DNA of 64,000 bases, from the NCBI GenBank assembly GCA_027489035.1, contig JAIYAN010000012.1:248001-312000 (forward strand), written 5' to 3'. Both the position numbers and the translations under genes were made by a program. Positions 52,041 to 63,759 of the stretch are shown piece after piece. Source of the stretch: Chitinophagaceae bacterium. GTDB lineage: Bacteria; Bacteroidota; Bacteroidia; Chitinophagales; Chitinophagaceae. The notes beneath the pieces were generated by a model. The model was not told where the DNA came from. It searched no databases and saw only the letters and a program-made list of their open reading frames with translations. Each line of letters starts with the position of its first letter. Positions within the stretch are counted from its first letter, which is position 1.

Positions 52041-52838
52041 TTAAAAGTGATATCCCACTTTTATACCCAAATTAAAATTAAATGCGGTTTGTTTATAGTT
52101 AGTAATACCTTGTAATGGTGTTATCGGAGGGTTACCAAAATCTTCTATAGCGTAATAGTATTTTATTCCACTAACATTTCTTATGCCCATTCCAATTGAA
52201 TAATCAACACTTAAACGATCATAGACATCATGGTAACCAAAAGTTACCATGAAATCAGAAATGTTTTCAAATTCTTTTTTAAGTGGTCCACCACGTTGGG
52301 TTACTTTCCTATTGTCAATAGTATCCACCCTTCTCATGCCTGATGTGTTGAAATTGTATCTATAAAAATCATATGAAACACCCATGTATACTCCGTCTGG
52401 GGCATCGTTTTCAAAATATAGCCTAGGTTGAACAGAAAACATAAAGCCAGGCATTGTAGATCTATATTGAAAATTATAGGACTTTTCCGATAAATCTGAA
52501 ATAGGTTCAATTGGATCCCAAGGATAATTGATGTTAAGGTTGCTGTTATCGGATGCTTGTTGAATTAGAGATCTCACATAATTTCTACTGGTAAATCCCA
52601 AGCCAGTTTGTACAGTGAAAAAATCATTCACAACACGCTCATAATAAATAGGGAATGAGCCTGAAAGAAATCCAAGTGGAGAAAATTTGATGATATTTTG
52701 TTCAGTGCTTGCTTTTTTCTTATGCTTTTCATATTTGCTATTATCTAATGTTATGCGTATCACAGTGTCTTTAGAATCGCTTTGTGCAAATGCAAAGAAT
52801 GGAATTGACATTAACAGCAGTACAATGATTTTTTTCAT
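52041..52838 (-). CDS. Outer membrane beta-barrel-like hypothetical protein
   Basis: Signal peptide; aromatic-rich strands; ends FNFNLGIKVGYHF. Confidence 0.7.
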   Translation of the reverse strand: MKKIIVLLLMSIPFFAFAQSDSKDTVIRITLDNSKYEKHKKKASTEQNIIKFSPLGFLSGSFPIYYERVVNDFFTVQTGLGFTSRNYVRSLIQQASDNSNLNINYPWDPIEPISDLSEKSYNFQYRSTMPGFMFSVQPRLYFENDAPDGVYMGVSYDFYRYNFNTSGMRRVDTIDNRKVTQRGGPLKKEFENISDFMVTFGYHDVYDRLSVDYSIGMGIRNVSGIKYYYAIEDFGNPPITPLQGITNYKQTAFNFNLGIKVGYHF

Positions 52839-52900
52839 CTTAGATATAGTTTAAATTATAAAATTCGTGTGATAAATGGCAAATGTACTGCTTAATCGTT

Positions 52901-54034
52901 TTAAAAAAATAACTCAGTAGTAATTCCATCTGCATACAGCTTACCCAATGGCGACAATACAATTTGATTGTAATCAATGTTTTGAAAATAATTTTTAGTG
53001 TTTAATTTTTTAATTTTTCCTTCTAATTCTTTTGCTATCTCAACACCAAATTTATATGCCACTTCCTGAATTGTAAATCCTTCTATAGTTCTGATTGAAG
53101 TCATTATAAATTCATTTAGAAGTTGGGTTTCAGTTAGCGATTCCACTTCAAAACAATTTTCATTATTCAAGACACGCTGATTGTATAAAATGTTGTCTGA
53201 GATATTCCACTTTCTAATATTTTTTCCATTAAAGCCATGCGCAGATGGTCCAAAACCATGATATGGCATTCCTTTCCAATAACTGCTATTGTGTTTACTT
53301 CGTTTTCCGGGCTTGGCATAATTGCTGATTTCATAATGCTCGTAGCCCAATTCCGACAGCTTCTCCGAACAAATTAAAAACTGTTCAGCCTGTTTTTCAC
53401 TTTTTATTTCTGGCGATTTTTTCTTTTTGATGGAATGATGTAACGCTGTTTTTTCTTCCACCGTTAATGCATAACAAGAAATATGAGGAACATTTAAATT
53501 TGATAAAATTTCAATACTTTTTTCAAGTGTTTCATTAGATAAAAACGGACTGCCAAAAATCAAATCCACTGAAAAGTTTTCAAAACCTGCTTCAATAATC
53601 TGTTTGATGCTTTCTATAGATTGATTGGCATTATGTGCGCGGTTCATCCAAATCAGTTCATCATCAGAAAATGATTGTACCCCCAAACTCAACCGGTTAA
53701 TGCCTAATGATAACCAGGTTTTTAAAATAGTTGGGTTGATGTCGTCGGGGTTTGCTTCTAAGGTGATTTCTACATTTTTTGAAATGCTAAAATTATCATA
53801 GAGTAAATAAATGATATTTTTCAATTCTTTTTCAGTCAATAAACTTGGCGTGCCTCCTCCAAAGTAAATGGTTTCTATAAGTTCATCTTTAGAAATAAAA
53901 TCATTTTGTTGACAAATCTCTTTTGACAAAGCATCTAAAAATTCGGTCTTTCTGCTCAAATTTGTAGAAAAATGAAAATTACAATACGTGCATGCTTGTT
54001 TGCAAAATGGAATATGAAGATAAATACCCGCCAA
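52901..54034 (-). CDS. hemW: Radical SAM heme chaperone HemW
   Basis: GIYLHIPFCKQACTYCNFHFSTN; TIYFGGGTPSLL; RLSLGVQSFSDDEL. Confidence 0.93.
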   Translation of the reverse strand: MAGIYLHIPFCKQACTYCNFHFSTNLSRKTEFLDALSKEICQQNDFISKDELIETIYFGGGTPSLLTEKELKNIIYLLYDNFSISKNVEITLEANPDDINPTILKTWLSLGINRLSLGVQSFSDDELIWMNRAHNANQSIESIKQIIEAGFENFSVDLIFGSPFLSNETLEKSIEILSNLNVPHISCYALTVEEKTALHHSIKKKKSPEIKSEKQAEQFLICSEKLSELGYEHYEISNYAKPGKRSKHNSSYWKGMPYHGFGPSAHGFNGKNIRKWNISDNILYNQRVLNNENCFEVESLTETQLLNEFIMTSIRTIEGFTIQEVAYKFGVEIAKELEGKIKKLNTKNYFQNIDYNQIVLSPLGKLYADGITTELFF

Positions 54035-54069
54035 AGATTGTAGTTTTACAATATTAATTAAGAAACCGA

Positions 54070-55869
54070 ATGCAATTTAAACCTAATCCCATAAAGTTAA
54101 CGGCGTTGTTTTTTATTGGGCTTTTTTTTATTCGGTTTTCAACAATTGCTCAAGAGAATAAATCATTTAAAGTAATTTTTAAAAGTGTAGACAGTACTAG
54201 AATAAACCATAATTTTCAAACAACATTTTCATCATCAACAATTGCAAAAAAATACATTCAATCTATACCATCTTTGTTGATTAACAAAGGGTTTTCTTCC
54301 GCTTCAATTGATAGTGTTCAATACAATGATTCATCAGCAATTGTTTTTTTATTTACTGGATTAAAGTATCAATTAATCAATCTTCAAACCACAAATATTG
54401 ATCAGGCGGCAAATGAAATAATTGGTTTTGATCGATTGGTAAAAAAAAGAAAATCGATTAATTTATCTCAATTACAACAACTACAACAAAAATTATTACA
54501 GTTCTATATGAGCACTGGCTATCCATTTGCTGTTGTTGAAATGGATAGCGTTTCAATTATTAACGAACAAGTTAGTGCGCGATTATTTGTAGAAAAAGGG
54601 ATTCGATACTCCATTGATAGCATTCGTGTGTTTGGCGAACCGGATGTAAAAACTTATTTTTTCAACAAACATCTTCAAATTGAAAATGGCAGTATTTACA
54701 ATAAATTAAAACTTCAAAAAGTAGATAAACGCCTGTCTGAGTTGGGTTTTATACAAGTTGTCCAACCATCTGATTTAACAATGTTGGGATCAGGCTCTAT
54801 TTTAAATCTTTATTTAAAGAAGAAAAAATCAAGTCAAATAAATTTTTTAATTGGTTTACAACCATCAGTAAATAACAATCAAAAATTACAATTGACCGGA
54901 GACTTTAATTTGGATTTAAAAAACAGTTTTTCAACCGGAGAAAATATTATTTTAAAATGGCAACAATTGCAACCAGCCTCTCCACGCTTGATTTTGAACT
55001 ATAGTCAACCTTATATTTTACAATCTACATTAGGAACGGACTTTATTTTTGAGTTGTTTAAAAAAGATTCAAATTTCATTCTAATAAATACGCAATTGGG
55101 GTTTCAATTTTTACAAACCGCAAATCAAAAAGTAAAAATATTTTTACAATGGCAAAATAATAATTTGCTTTCTGGTGCAATTGATACCACAAAAATTAAA
55201 TTGCAAAAATCCCTTCCCATTAACTTGGATATAAAAAATACAAATCTTGGTTTGAACATGGAATGGAATACTACTAACTATAAAATGAATCCACAAACAG
55301 GGTCTGAACTAGACATAACGGCTCAAGCTGGAACAAAAACCATTTTAAAAAACAACAAGATTTTAGAAATAAAAGATAGTCGTTACCCGTACCCGTCTTT
55401 ATACGATTCTTTGAAATTAAAAACCTATCAAATAAAACTTAAAGCAGCTTATGCCCATTATTTTAAATTATCCAAGTTTACCGTTTTGAAAACATCATTT
55501 AAAGGCGGGTTTATGAATAGCCCCAATTTATTTAGAAATGAATTGTTTCAAATTGGTGGATTTAAAACGTTGAGGGGATTTAATGAAGAAAGTATTTATG
55601 CAAAAAATTACGCTGTATTTACATCAGAATATCGAATACTATTGGGATTAAACGCGCATTTGTCTTTTTTTGGAGATTGGGGATTTGTGAAAACGGTGTA
55701 TTCAAAAATCAAGCAAAATGAACAATATAAATCGCTTGGGGTTGGAATGGTGTTTGAAACAAAAACAGGTTTGTTGAATTTGAGCTACTCATTAGGAATG
55801 AAGCAAAATGAAGCTTTTAATTTTAGAGAGTCATCGAAATTGCATTTCGGTTATGTGAATTACTTTTAG
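54070..55869 (+). CDS. BamA/TamA-family outer membrane protein
   Basis: POTRA-like N-term; GGFKTLRGFNEESIYA; ends KLHFGYVNYF. Confidence 0.85.
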   Translation: MQFKPNPIKLTALFFIGLFFIRFSTIAQENKSFKVIFKSVDSTRINHNFQTTFSSSTIAKKYIQSIPSLLINKGFSSASIDSVQYNDSSAIVFLFTGLKYQLINLQTTNIDQAANEIIGFDRLVKKRKSINLSQLQQLQQKLLQFYMSTGYPFAVVEMDSVSIINEQVSARLFVEKGIRYSIDSIRVFGEPDVKTYFFNKHLQIENGSIYNKLKLQKVDKRLSELGFIQVVQPSDLTMLGSGSILNLYLKKKKSSQINFLIGLQPSVNNNQKLQLTGDFNLDLKNSFSTGENIILKWQQLQPASPRLILNYSQPYILQSTLGTDFIFELFKKDSNFILINTQLGFQFLQTANQKVKIFLQWQNNNLLSGAIDTTKIKLQKSLPINLDIKNTNLGLNMEWNTTNYKMNPQTGSELDITAQAGTKTILKNNKILEIKDSRYPYPSLYDSLKLKTYQIKLKAAYAHYFKLSKFTVLKTSFKGGFMNSPNLFRNELFQIGGFKTLRGFNEESIYAKNYAVFTSEYRILLGLNAHLSFFGDWGFVKTVYSKIKQNEQYKSLGVGMVFETKTGLLNLSYSLGMKQNEAFNFRESSKLHFGYVNYF

Positions 55870-55915
55870 AATTTTAGAAAAACCCATTTAAATTTACAAA
55901 ACAAAAAAAATCAAA

Positions 55916-56839
55916 TTGAACTTTAGGCATCTAATTTGGGTAGTTATCTTTTTTACTAGCATAAACAACTTAATGGGTCAAACTTCTGTTGATAGTGTTT
56001 TCGCTAAAGAAGAAATAGTTACTAATAACATTTTAGAATTACCAATTTCGAATAAAATCCAAACCACCAATGTTCAAATTGGATGGGATTCTATATTAAC
56101 ACCATTCAACGCTGCATTTATATCTACAAAAAATTCGCAAGCAACAAATAACAACAATCCTTATCCAGGAATAAAGAAGCAAGTTGTTTCGAAAGACTTT
56201 GCATTCTATTTTATATTGACTTTATTTTTATTTTTAGGGATATTAAATTCAGTATTTAAAAATTATTTCAGCACCATGATTCGGGTGTTTTTTAAAACCT
56301 CATTACGACAAAGTCAATTAACGGATCAGTTGATGCAAGCAAAACTGCCTTCTTTATTTTTAAATATATTTTCTGTATTGGTTACAGGGTTTTACATTTT
56401 TACTTTATTGAACTATAAAAATATCATTGGCTTTAATCAATTAGAAGTGTTGTTTTTTGCTTGTTTGGTGGTATTGGTTATTTACATCGGGAAATATTTT
56501 ATCATTCAAATTGCAGGTTGGATATCAGGGTTTAAAAATGAAGCAGTTTCTTATACTTTTCTTATTTTCTTAGTGAATAAATTATTAGCAATAGTATTGC
56601 TGCCTGCAACTTGCATACTTATTTTCTCCAGCAGTAATATTGGATTATTTGCCTATAATATTTCATTATTGGCTATTGGTGTTTTTTATTTATTAAGATG
56701 TTTTAGGTCTTATGGCATCTTTGAAAATAAATTAAGCATGGGCAAATTTCATTTTTTACTCTACGTTTTAGCAGTAGAATTTATTCCAGTTTTATTGGTA
56801 CTTAAAATAGGCTTGAATATTATTGATAAAAATTTGTAA
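55916..56839 (+). CDS. DUF4271-like membrane protein
   Basis: Multi-TM ORF directly upstream of hemD-like gene. Confidence 0.7.
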   Translation: MNFRHLIWVVIFFTSINNLMGQTSVDSVFAKEEIVTNNILELPISNKIQTTNVQIGWDSILTPFNAAFISTKNSQATNNNNPYPGIKKQVVSKDFAFYFILTLFLFLGILNSVFKNYFSTMIRVFFKTSLRQSQLTDQLMQAKLPSLFLNIFSVLVTGFYIFTLLNYKNIIGFNQLEVLFFACLVVLVIYIGKYFIIQIAGWISGFKNEAVSYTFLIFLVNKLLAIVLLPATCILIFSSSNIGLFAYNISLLAIGVFYLLRCFRSYGIFENKLSMGKFHFLLYVLAVEFIPVLLVLKIGLNIIDKNL

Positions 56840-56866
56840 TTTTGAATTTCTTATCAGATTATAAGC

Positions 56867-57655
56867 ATGATTAAAAAAACGGCTAAAAAAGTTACTTCAG
56901 AGAAATTATCAGTAAAAAAAATACTTATAACACAGCCCAAACCTGAAGGAACTAAATCTCCTTATTTTGATTTGGCTGCGAAATATGGATTGACACTGGA
57001 TTTTCAACCATTTATTAAAGTTGAAGGTATAGCTGCAAAAGATTTTCGAAAACAAAAAATCGATATCTCATTATTCTCTGCTGTTATTTTTACCAGTAGA
57101 AATGCTATTGATCATTTCTTTCGTACTTGCGAAGAAATGAAAATAACTGTATCTCAAGACACAAAATATTTTTGCATTACGGAATCTGTGGCGCTTTATT
57201 TACAAAAATTTATTCTATACAGAAAACGTAAAGTTTTCTACGGAGCGGACGGTTTAAACAAAAGTTTATTTGATGTGATTAATAAACACAAAGACAACGA
57301 AAAGTTTTTGTATCCATGTTCTGAATCTTTTGATAGTGAAATTACCAATTGGCTAAAAAGTCACCATTGCGAATTTGCAACGCCTGTTCTTTATAAAATC
57401 GTAAGTAATGACATTAAAGAAGTAATTGCAAAAAATTACGACATCATCTGTTTTTTCACCCCAGGTGGCATTAAAAGCTTAATGGAAAACTTCCCCAAAT
57501 ACAAACAAAATTCAACAAAAATTGCAGCCTTTGGAGAAAATACCATCAAAGCTGTTGAGGAAGCAGGTTTAGCGTTAGATATTAAAGCGCCTTTACCACA
57601 AAGTCCTAGTATGGTCACGGCGCTTGAAAACTTCCTCAAACCAAAAAAGAAATAA
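56867..57655 (+). CDS. hemD: Uroporphyrinogen-III synthase
   Basis: ILITQPKPEGTKSPYFDLAAKYGLTLDFQPFIKVEG; VIFTSRNAIDHFF; FFTPGGIKSLMENFP. Confidence 0.82.
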   Translation: MIKKTAKKVTSEKLSVKKILITQPKPEGTKSPYFDLAAKYGLTLDFQPFIKVEGIAAKDFRKQKIDISLFSAVIFTSRNAIDHFFRTCEEMKITVSQDTKYFCITESVALYLQKFILYRKRKVFYGADGLNKSLFDVINKHKDNEKFLYPCSESFDSEITNWLKSHHCEFATPVLYKIVSNDIKEVIAKNYDIICFFTPGGIKSLMENFPKYKQNSTKIAAFGENTIKAVEEAGLALDIKAPLPQSPSMVTALENFLKPKKK

Positions 57656-57688
57656 GGTTTCTCTTTTTATCATTCATTTTCAATTTTT

Positions 57689-59719
57689 ATGGAACATCAA
57701 TTTACCAATGATTTGATTCATGAATCAAGTCCTTATTTGCTTCAACATGCCCACAATCCAGTGAATTGGATGCCTTGGAGTGAAAAAGCACTAGCACTTG
57801 CACAAGAAATGGATAAGCCGATTTTAGTGAGTATTGGTTATGCTGCTTGCCACTGGTGCCACGTAATGGAAAGGGAAAGTTTTGAAGATGAAAATATAGC
57901 CAAGTTCATGAACGAGAATTTTGTGAACATTAAAATTGATCGCGAAGAACGACCGGATTTAGATCACATTTATATGGAAGCTGTTCAAGTTATTTCTGGA
58001 TCAGGTGGTTGGCCTTTAAATGTGTTTTTAAATTCAAACGGGAAGCCATTTTATGGAGGAACATACTTTCCACCGATAAAATTATACAATCGTTCGTCAT
58101 GGATTGAGGTTTTGAATTTCATTCATAATCTTTGGCAAAACAAAAGAAGTTTGGTTGAAACTCAAGTAAATCAATTGATGAATCATTTAAATGAATTAAG
58201 CATTCCATATAAATCTTCATTTATTTTAAATGAGCCTTCAGAAATATTTTCCCGAGAATCATGCATAAACATCAAAGAAAAGCTGATGGTAAATGCGGAT
58301 GTTGAGAACGGGGGATTCGGCAGAGCGCCTAAATTTCCACAAACTTTTTCAATTTCGTATTTATTGGGTTTCGGACACTTTTTAAAAGATGAAGCATCCA
58401 CAAATCATGCCTTAAAATCTTTGGATGCCTTATTAAACGGAGGCATTTACGATCATTTGAATGGAGGGCTGGCGAGGTATAGTACAGATGACAAATGGCT
58501 AGCGCCCCACTTTGAAAAAATGCTTTACGACAATGCTTTATTGATTGATGTGTTATGCGATGCGTTTAAAATTACGAAAGAAAAAAAGTATCAAATAGCC
58601 ATTGAAAAAACGATAGATTTTTGTTTGAAAGAATTGGGTTGCGAAAATGGTGGTTTTTATGCAGCAATTGATGCAGATAGCGAAGGGGAGGAGGGTAAAT
58701 TTTATGTATGGTCTCAGGAGGAAATTGAATCCATTTTAGGACAAGATGCTGCATTGATTTGTAAATATTATGGCGTAGTAAAAGAAGGCAATTGGGAAGG
58801 TAAAAATATCTTACACGTTAGCAAATCATCCGAAATATTTGCAGAAGAAAATGGTTTGTCACTGGACGTTTGGACTGAAATACTCAATCAATCTAATCAA
58901 AAATTGCTAACAGCCAGAAAAAAAAGAATAAATCCAGCCATAGATGATAAAATAATTTTGAGTTGGAATGCGCTAATGCTAAAAGCAATAACAAAAGCTT
59001 CAGCAGCTTTAAAACATGAAGGGTATAAAAAAATAGCCAATAAACTGTTTGATTTCTTAAAAAATGCATTCTCACAAAATGGAATAATTTGTTACCATAC
59101 CTACAAAAACGAAACGGCTAAGTTCCCTGCCTTTTTGGATGATTATGCTTATTTTATAAGTGCTTGCATACAACTACAAGAATTAACAGGGGATGAAAAA
59201 TATATCATAGAAGCAGAAACGAATACTTTAATGGTGTTGGATAATTTTAAATCTGAAGATGGGTTTTTATTTTATTATACCAACGCTGTACAATCAGATG
59301 TAGTGTTGCGAAAATTAGAGGTTTTTGATGGCGCATTACCATCTGGAAATAGCGTAATGGCTGAAAATCTCTATTATCTTTCTGTGCTACTAAATAAAAA
59401 AGATTGGAAATCATTATCATTGAGTATGTTAGCAAGTATTTCCGATCAAGTTGAAAAATTTCCGCAATCGTTTTCGTATTGGGCTTTTTCAATTTTATCG
59501 CGATTTATTGGGGAAAAAGAAGTTGCTATAACAGGCACAAAAATTGAAAAATGTGTAGAATTTCACCTTTCAAATTATGAACCCAACAGAATTTTACAAA
59601 CAAGTTTTGTTGAAAAAAACTACCCACTTTTAAAAGGAAAAAATTATTCAAAATCAGCACTGGTATATGTTTGCAAAGATTATTCATGTTCAAAACCAGA
59701 GTTTTTTTTTGAAAAATAA
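57689..59719 (+). CDS. Thioredoxin domain-containing protein (YyaL/SSP411 family)
   Basis: [47 protein letters not shown]. Confidence 0.95.
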   Translation: MEHQFTNDLIHESSPYLLQHAHNPVNWMPWSEKALALAQEMDKPILVSIGYAACHWCHVMERESFEDENIAKFMNENFVNIKIDREERPDLDHIYMEAVQVISGSGGWPLNVFLNSNGKPFYGGTYFPPIKLYNRSSWIEVLNFIHNLWQNKRSLVETQVNQLMNHLNELSIPYKSSFILNEPSEIFSRESCINIKEKLMVNADVENGGFGRAPKFPQTFSISYLLGFGHFLKDEASTNHALKSLDALLNGGIYDHLNGGLARYSTDDKWLAPHFEKMLYDNALLIDVLCDAFKITKEKKYQIAIEKTIDFCLKELGCENGGFYAAIDADSEGEEGKFYVWSQEEIESILGQDAALICKYYGVVKEGNWEGKNILHVSKSSEIFAEENGLSLDVWTEILNQSNQKLLTARKKRINPAIDDKIILSWNALMLKAITKASAALKHEGYKKIANKLFDFLKNAFSQNGIICYHTYKNETAKFPAFLDDYAYFISACIQLQELTGDEKYIIEAETNTLMVLDNFKSEDGFLFYYTNAVQSDVVLRKLEVFDGALPSGNSVMAENLYYLSVLLNKKDWKSLSLSMLASISDQVEKFPQSFSYWAFSILSRFIGEKEVAITGTKIEKCVEFHLSNYEPNRILQTSFVEKNYPLLKGKNYSKSALVYVCKDYSCSKPEFFFEK

Positions 59720-59866
59720 TTTTAAATAATAGTATATTAATTAGTTTTTAACATTTTCATTTACAATATTTATATAATTTACACGTTCTAGGTTTCGATT
59801 TGTTTTACGGGATAAAAAAAAATCACGAAGACTTATTGAAATTTAATTTTGAATTAAATTTATCAT

Positions 59867-59874
59867 TACATTTG
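59867..59874 (+). promoter_or_regulatory. -7 box TACATTTG upstream of gldK
   Basis: TAnnTTTG consensus 23 nt before ATG 59898. Confidence 0.5.
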
Positions 59875-59897
59875 CCAATACTCACAAAGTAAAAAAA

Positions 59898-61196
59898 ATG
59901 ACTAATCGTAATCTACTATCAACAGCCATCGTAGCTGTTTCTATTTTTGCAAGCAGTTGTAGCATGCTCGGAGGAAAAAATAACTCTGGAAATGCATTAC
60001 CTAATGATGGACAACTTCATGGAGCATCTACTGAAGCTAAATGGATCCCAACCCGACCAATTGGAATGGTATATGTACCACCAGGGACTTTCCACATGGG
60101 CCCAAGTGATGAGGATATGAACTATTCATTTACTGCTAGAAACAAATCTGTTTCAATAAGCGGTTTTTGGATGGATGCAACCGAAATAACCAACAATGAA
60201 TATCGTCAGTTTACAAATTGGGTTCGCGATTCAATTGCTGCGAAATTGATGGGCTATATAAAAACTGGCACTGATGGCAATGAATACGTAGATTGGACAA
60301 AAGCAAAAACCATCAAATGGGCGGATAAAGGTACAATTGAAAAAATTGATGCAATGATCGTAACGCCAGATAATAGAATTTTTGGCAAAAAAGAAATAGA
60401 TGCAACAAAAATCAAGTTCAAATCAGAAGTATTTGATTACAAAGCAGCTGCACAAAATAAAGATGCAACCATTCCAAGATCTGCATTTATCCTTAAAAAA
60501 GAAATCATGGTTTACCCAGATACATTATGTTGGGTAAGGGATTTTGCATATTCTTACAATGAGCCAATGTCAAAAAAATATTTTAGCCATTCAGCTTTTG
60601 GGAATTACCCTGTTGTAGGTGTAAATTGGAAACAGGCCACTGCATTTTGCGAATGGCGTTCAATTTACTTGAACTCATTTTTAGAATCTAAAAAAAGAAC
60701 TACAGAATCTGATTTTAGATTACCTACTGAAGCACAATGGGAATATGCAGCAAGAGGTGGTAGATCTCAAGTGCAATTTCCATGGGGTGGACCATATTTA
60801 AGAAATAAAAAAGGATGTTTACTTGCAAACTTTAAACCAGGTCGTGGAAATTATCCTGAAGATGGTGGTTTTTACACTGTTAGAGCAGATGCTTATTGGC
60901 CAAACGATTTTGGTTTGTATAATATGGCAGGTAATGTTGCAGAATGGACATCATCATTATATTATGAAGGCGGATACAATTTCCAACATGACATGAACCC
61001 AGATATCCGTTGGAATGCAAAAGATTCAGATCCTCCAAGAATGAAACGTAAAGTATTACGTGGTGGTAGTTGGAAAGATGTTGGACACTATTTGGAAACA
61101 AGTACAAGATGTTACGAATATCAAGACACAGCTAAATCTTATATCGGATTCCGTTGCGTAATTGATTTACCAACTCAACCAATTAGACGTAGATAA
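59898..61196 (+). CDS. gldK: T9SS/gliding lipoprotein GldK
   Basis: Lipobox FASSCSMLGG; SUMF1/FGE-sulfatase fold (GFWMDATEITNNEYRQF, LPTEAQWEYAARGG, VLRGGSWKD). Confidence 0.93.
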   Translation: MTNRNLLSTAIVAVSIFASSCSMLGGKNNSGNALPNDGQLHGASTEAKWIPTRPIGMVYVPPGTFHMGPSDEDMNYSFTARNKSVSISGFWMDATEITNNEYRQFTNWVRDSIAAKLMGYIKTGTDGNEYVDWTKAKTIKWADKGTIEKIDAMIVTPDNRIFGKKEIDATKIKFKSEVFDYKAAAQNKDATIPRSAFILKKEIMVYPDTLCWVRDFAYSYNEPMSKKYFSHSAFGNYPVVGVNWKQATAFCEWRSIYLNSFLESKKRTTESDFRLPTEAQWEYAARGGRSQVQFPWGGPYLRNKKGCLLANFKPGRGNYPEDGGFYTVRADAYWPNDFGLYNMAGNVAEWTSSLYYEGGYNFQHDMNPDIRWNAKDSDPPRMKRKVLRGGSWKDVGHYLETSTRCYEYQDTAKSYIGFRCVIDLPTQPIRRR

Positions 61197-61315
61197 TATT
61201 TTTATCCAAAAATTTAATTTATAAAAATCTTAACTTGATTAAATTCAAGCTGAATGTATATTACATAAAAGATTCAATTTTTTTTCAAACATAAAATCTA
61301 AAAACAAAAAAAAAC

Positions 61316-62077
61316 ATGTCATCAGTTAAAATTAACCCGAAAACAAGTAAATGGTTAGATGTTGCAGTATCATTAGCAGCTGCTGTAGTTATCTTTGGAG
61401 CATTACAAAAAATTCTTCATACACCGATTGCAGATTTATTTCTACAAATTGGTTTATACGCGGAAGCAGCAATCTTTGCTATTTATGGTATTATTTATAT
61501 CGTTTCGGAAATAGACTATTCTGGACATAAACCATCTGAAAAAGATGCTAAATCATCTAATGCATTGGAATCAATGGATAAAATGATGAAAGATGCTGAT
61601 ATCACTCCAGCTAATCTTAAAAAATTAAGCGAAGGTTTCCAAAAATTAGGAACTTCAGTTGCTGGTATCGCTGATGTAAGTGATGTAGTAAAATCAACTA
61701 GTGATTTTGGTGCAAAAACAAAAGAAGCAACAACAGCTATAGGATCAATGTCTGCAGCATTTACAGCAAGTGCAACTACAATGGGTTCATTCAACAATGC
61801 AGCTGAAAGCGCTAAAGGCTTCCATGAGCAAGTTCAAGTATTGACTAAAAACTTAGGTTCTTTAAATACAATTTATGAATTGGAATTAAAAGATAGCAAC
61901 AATCACTTAAAAGCATTGAATACTTTCTATGGCAAATTAGCTGAAGCTAGTAGTGCAATGACAAGTAGCGTAGAAGATGCAAATAAAGTGAAAGATCAAA
62001 TTTCAAACTTAGCAGTAAACTTAAGCAAATTGAATTCTGTTTATGGCAATATGCTTACTGCAATGCAAGTAAAATAA
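61316..62077 (+). CDS. gldL: T9SS inner-membrane motor protein GldL
   Basis: Two N-terminal TMs, position between gldK and gldM. Confidence 0.92.
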   Translation: MSSVKINPKTSKWLDVAVSLAAAVVIFGALQKILHTPIADLFLQIGLYAEAAIFAIYGIIYIVSEIDYSGHKPSEKDAKSSNALESMDKMMKDADITPANLKKLSEGFQKLGTSVAGIADVSDVVKSTSDFGAKTKEATTAIGSMSAAFTASATTMGSFNNAAESAKGFHEQVQVLTKNLGSLNTIYELELKDSNNHLKALNTFYGKLAEASSAMTSSVEDANKVKDQISNLAVNLSKLNSVYGNMLTAMQVK

Positions 62078-62145
62078 CTATTACCGTTTTACTTAATTAA
62101 TTTAGTTCCAAACAATATTTTTTAAAAAATTTAATATAACAAGTT

Positions 62146-63681
62146 ATGGCTTTACCCGCAGAGCCCCGGCAGAAGATGATCAACCTCATGTACTTGGTGT
62201 TAACAGCGCTATTGGCATTGAACGTATCATCAGAAATCTTAAACGCATTTGAAGTTGTTGATAAAAGTTTAGTTACATCTAACAGCAACCTTAAAACCGC
62301 AAACCAAACATTGTACACTTCATTGGAATCTAAATTAAAAGACCCAATGACTGCAGAAAAAGCTAAACCTTGGAATGAAAAGGCTGTGCAAGCAAAAAAT
62401 TATGCTGCAGCCTTGGATGAATACATCAATAAGCTTAAAGTAGAATTAAAAGCAGAAGCTGGAGCCAAAATGGTTGAAATAGATGGCAAACAAGTTGAAG
62501 AGTATAAGAAAGATGATTTAGAGGCTGCAACACGTCTTTTTGGTAACGAAAAAGGTGGAAAAAATAAAGGCCCTGAATTTGAAGCAAAACTTAAAGAATT
62601 CAGAAAAAACATGCTAGGCATTGATCCAGCAATTGCTAAGGAATTTGAAAAAACCTTCCCCGTTGATGCTGAATATAAAACAATTGGCGTAGATGGTAAA
62701 GAAAAAGACTTTACTTTTGCTTATTTTCACATGACACCAACTGTAGCTGCAATTACTTTATTAAGTAAATTTCAGAACAACGTGAAAAATGCTGAAAATC
62801 AAATTGTAACTTATTGCCACAACCAAGTTGGTGCGGTAAAAGTAGTTTACGATCAATTTGCTGCATTAGTAGGACAAAGTTCTAACTATGTAATGCCAGG
62901 TGAAGAGATTGAAATCAATGCAGGTGTAGGTGCTTACAGTAAGGCAGCCCAACCAAAAATTTCAATCGGTGGAGCGTCAATGCCTTTAGCTGAAGATGGA
63001 AGAGCAACGTCTAAATTTAAAGTGAGTGGTTCTGGCTCAAAATCGGTTCCTGTAAATGTAACCTTCACAAAACCTGATGGAACTGTAGAAACAAAAACAT
63101 TTGAAGTTAAATATACTGTGGGTACTCCTGGTGGAGCTGCTGTAATGCCTGATAAAATGAACGTATTTTATATAGGTGTTGATAATCCAATCACTATTGG
63201 CTCACCAACAGGTTGGGATAAAACACAAGTTTCTATGACTGGCGGTACAATTACTGGAAATGGTTCAAACCGTGTAGTAAGAGTAAATGCATTAGGAAAA
63301 GCGACTATCACTGTAAATGCAGATAAAAAAGCGACTACATTTGAATTCAGATGTAAAAAAATTCCAGATCCAATTTTCAAAGTTGCATCTGGTAAAGCTA
63401 GAATGCCATCTGTAGAATTTAAAAGTCAATCTTTCTGCCGTGCAGATTTAGAAAACTTTGATTTTGATTTGAAATTTAACGTGGTTAGTGCTACTGTTTA
63501 TTTCTCAGGAGCAAATTTCCCTAATCCAGCTGTTGGACAATTAACTGGAAACAACTTTTCATCTTTAAATCAATATGTGCAAAGATGTGGACCAGGTTCA
63601 TCAATCACTTTTGATAACATCAAAGTTCAAGGTCCAGATGGCGTTAGATCAATTGATGCTAAATCAATAACACTATATTAA
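62146..63681 (+). CDS. gldM: T9SS motor protein GldM
   Basis: MALPAEPRQKMINLMYLVLTALLALNVSSEILNAFEVVDKSL. Confidence 0.96.
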   Translation: MALPAEPRQKMINLMYLVLTALLALNVSSEILNAFEVVDKSLVTSNSNLKTANQTLYTSLESKLKDPMTAEKAKPWNEKAVQAKNYAAALDEYINKLKVELKAEAGAKMVEIDGKQVEEYKKDDLEAATRLFGNEKGGKNKGPEFEAKLKEFRKNMLGIDPAIAKEFEKTFPVDAEYKTIGVDGKEKDFTFAYFHMTPTVAAITLLSKFQNNVKNAENQIVTYCHNQVGAVKVVYDQFAALVGQSSNYVMPGEEIEINAGVGAYSKAAQPKISIGGASMPLAEDGRATSKFKVSGSGSKSVPVNVTFTKPDGTVETKTFEVKYTVGTPGGAAVMPDKMNVFYIGVDNPITIGSPTGWDKTQVSMTGGTITGNGSNRVVRVNALGKATITVNADKKATTFEFRCKKIPDPIFKVASGKARMPSVEFKSQSFCRADLENFDFDLKFNVVSATVYFSGANFPNPAVGQLTGNNFSSLNQYVQRCGPGSSITFDNIKVQGPDGVRSIDAKSITLY

Positions 63682-63759
63682 TAGATAATTCTAAAGAAAT
63701 AGTAATAATAAATAAAAAAGTTTTACCATTTTTAATTAATGTAAAAACTACAAATTAAT